Shown here one piece after another: positions 30,621 through 30,919 of a stretch of DNA of 30,919 nt. Every line of letters starts with the position of its first letter. Position 1 is the stretch's first letter. The position numbers and the translations under genes are program-made. Below the pieces are notes generated by a model. It was not told the DNA's origin. It was given only the letters and a program-made list of their open reading frames with translations, and did not search any database. Source of the DNA: Lingula anatina (taxonomy: Eukaryota; Brachiopoda; Lingulata; Lingulida; Lingulidae); assembly GCF_001039355.2 (NCBI RefSeq), contig NW_019776046.1:1-30919 (forward strand), given 5' to 3'.

Positions 30621-30919
30621 CACTGAATCGATGCTTCTTATTCAAACCAATATTACAAAACTTTTTTTTACATTATGTGTTGACATTTATATTTCTATTG
30701 GCATAAGCTATGTACAACAACAAAACAAATACCATGCGCCCATTGGGCAAATCATAATTGTCATCAGAATTTATCTGGGTACATTTTACTTGGTCGGTGT
30801 TTTGCACTTTAAGTCATCAGCTGAAATATCAGAATTCAAATTGTGAACAAGAGAAAAAAATAAATATATACTCTATCACACTTACTAAATAACCTCTTGA
30901 TCATTTTAACTATACTTAC

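Overview
The window looks like draft genomic sequence from a metazoan, most likely a marine invertebrate. It has intron-split genes with GT/AG junctions, many simple repeats, two Tc1/mariner relics, several small inverted-repeat transposons and an N gap with nearly identical sequence on both sides. Amphioxus, hemichordate, echinoderm and mollusc genomes all fit. I cannot choose between them from sequence alone.

The one well-supported gene is on the minus strand (16247 down to 8208). It encodes a small LDL-receptor-related (LRP-type) membrane receptor. Ten exons join in phase and end at a stop codon: five exons for one six-bladed YWTD beta-propeller, one EGF-like exon, one transmembrane exon and three homologous cytoplasmic exons. 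The joined reading frame is 578 codons plus stop. The 5' end (signal peptide and any ligand-binding repeats) was not found with confidence. Two exons of a tandem paralogue (1099 to 535, same strand) lie downstream and run toward the left edge of the window. Introns and upstream flanks of the two genes are still alignable about 15.1 kb apart, so this is an old head-to-tail duplication.

Layout: 1-3.3 kb, paralogue exons and duplicated flank; 4.0-4.55 kb, plus-strand Tc1 relic; 5.35-5.62 kb, hAT-like MITE; 6.27-6.48 kb, Harbinger-like MITE; 7.44-8.21 kb, minus-strand Tc1 relic touching the receptor stop codon; 8.2-10.0 kb, triplicated cytoplasmic-tail exon; 10.0-11.6 kb, transmembrane, EGF and last propeller exons; 11.2-13.4 kb, 1-kb duplication around 167 Ns, probably an assembly artefact; 15.1-16.25 kb, first propeller exons; 16.3-30.9 kb, largely non-coding DNA with foldback MITEs, a MITE-interrupted ORF remnant at 22.3-23.0 kb, satellite-like stretches and no convincing host gene.

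The most interesting biology is the receptor tail. One exon and its intron have been triplicated at about 600 bp spacing. The copies keep a YxxL-type tyrosine motif but differ in an NPxY-like motif and in a second tyrosine.
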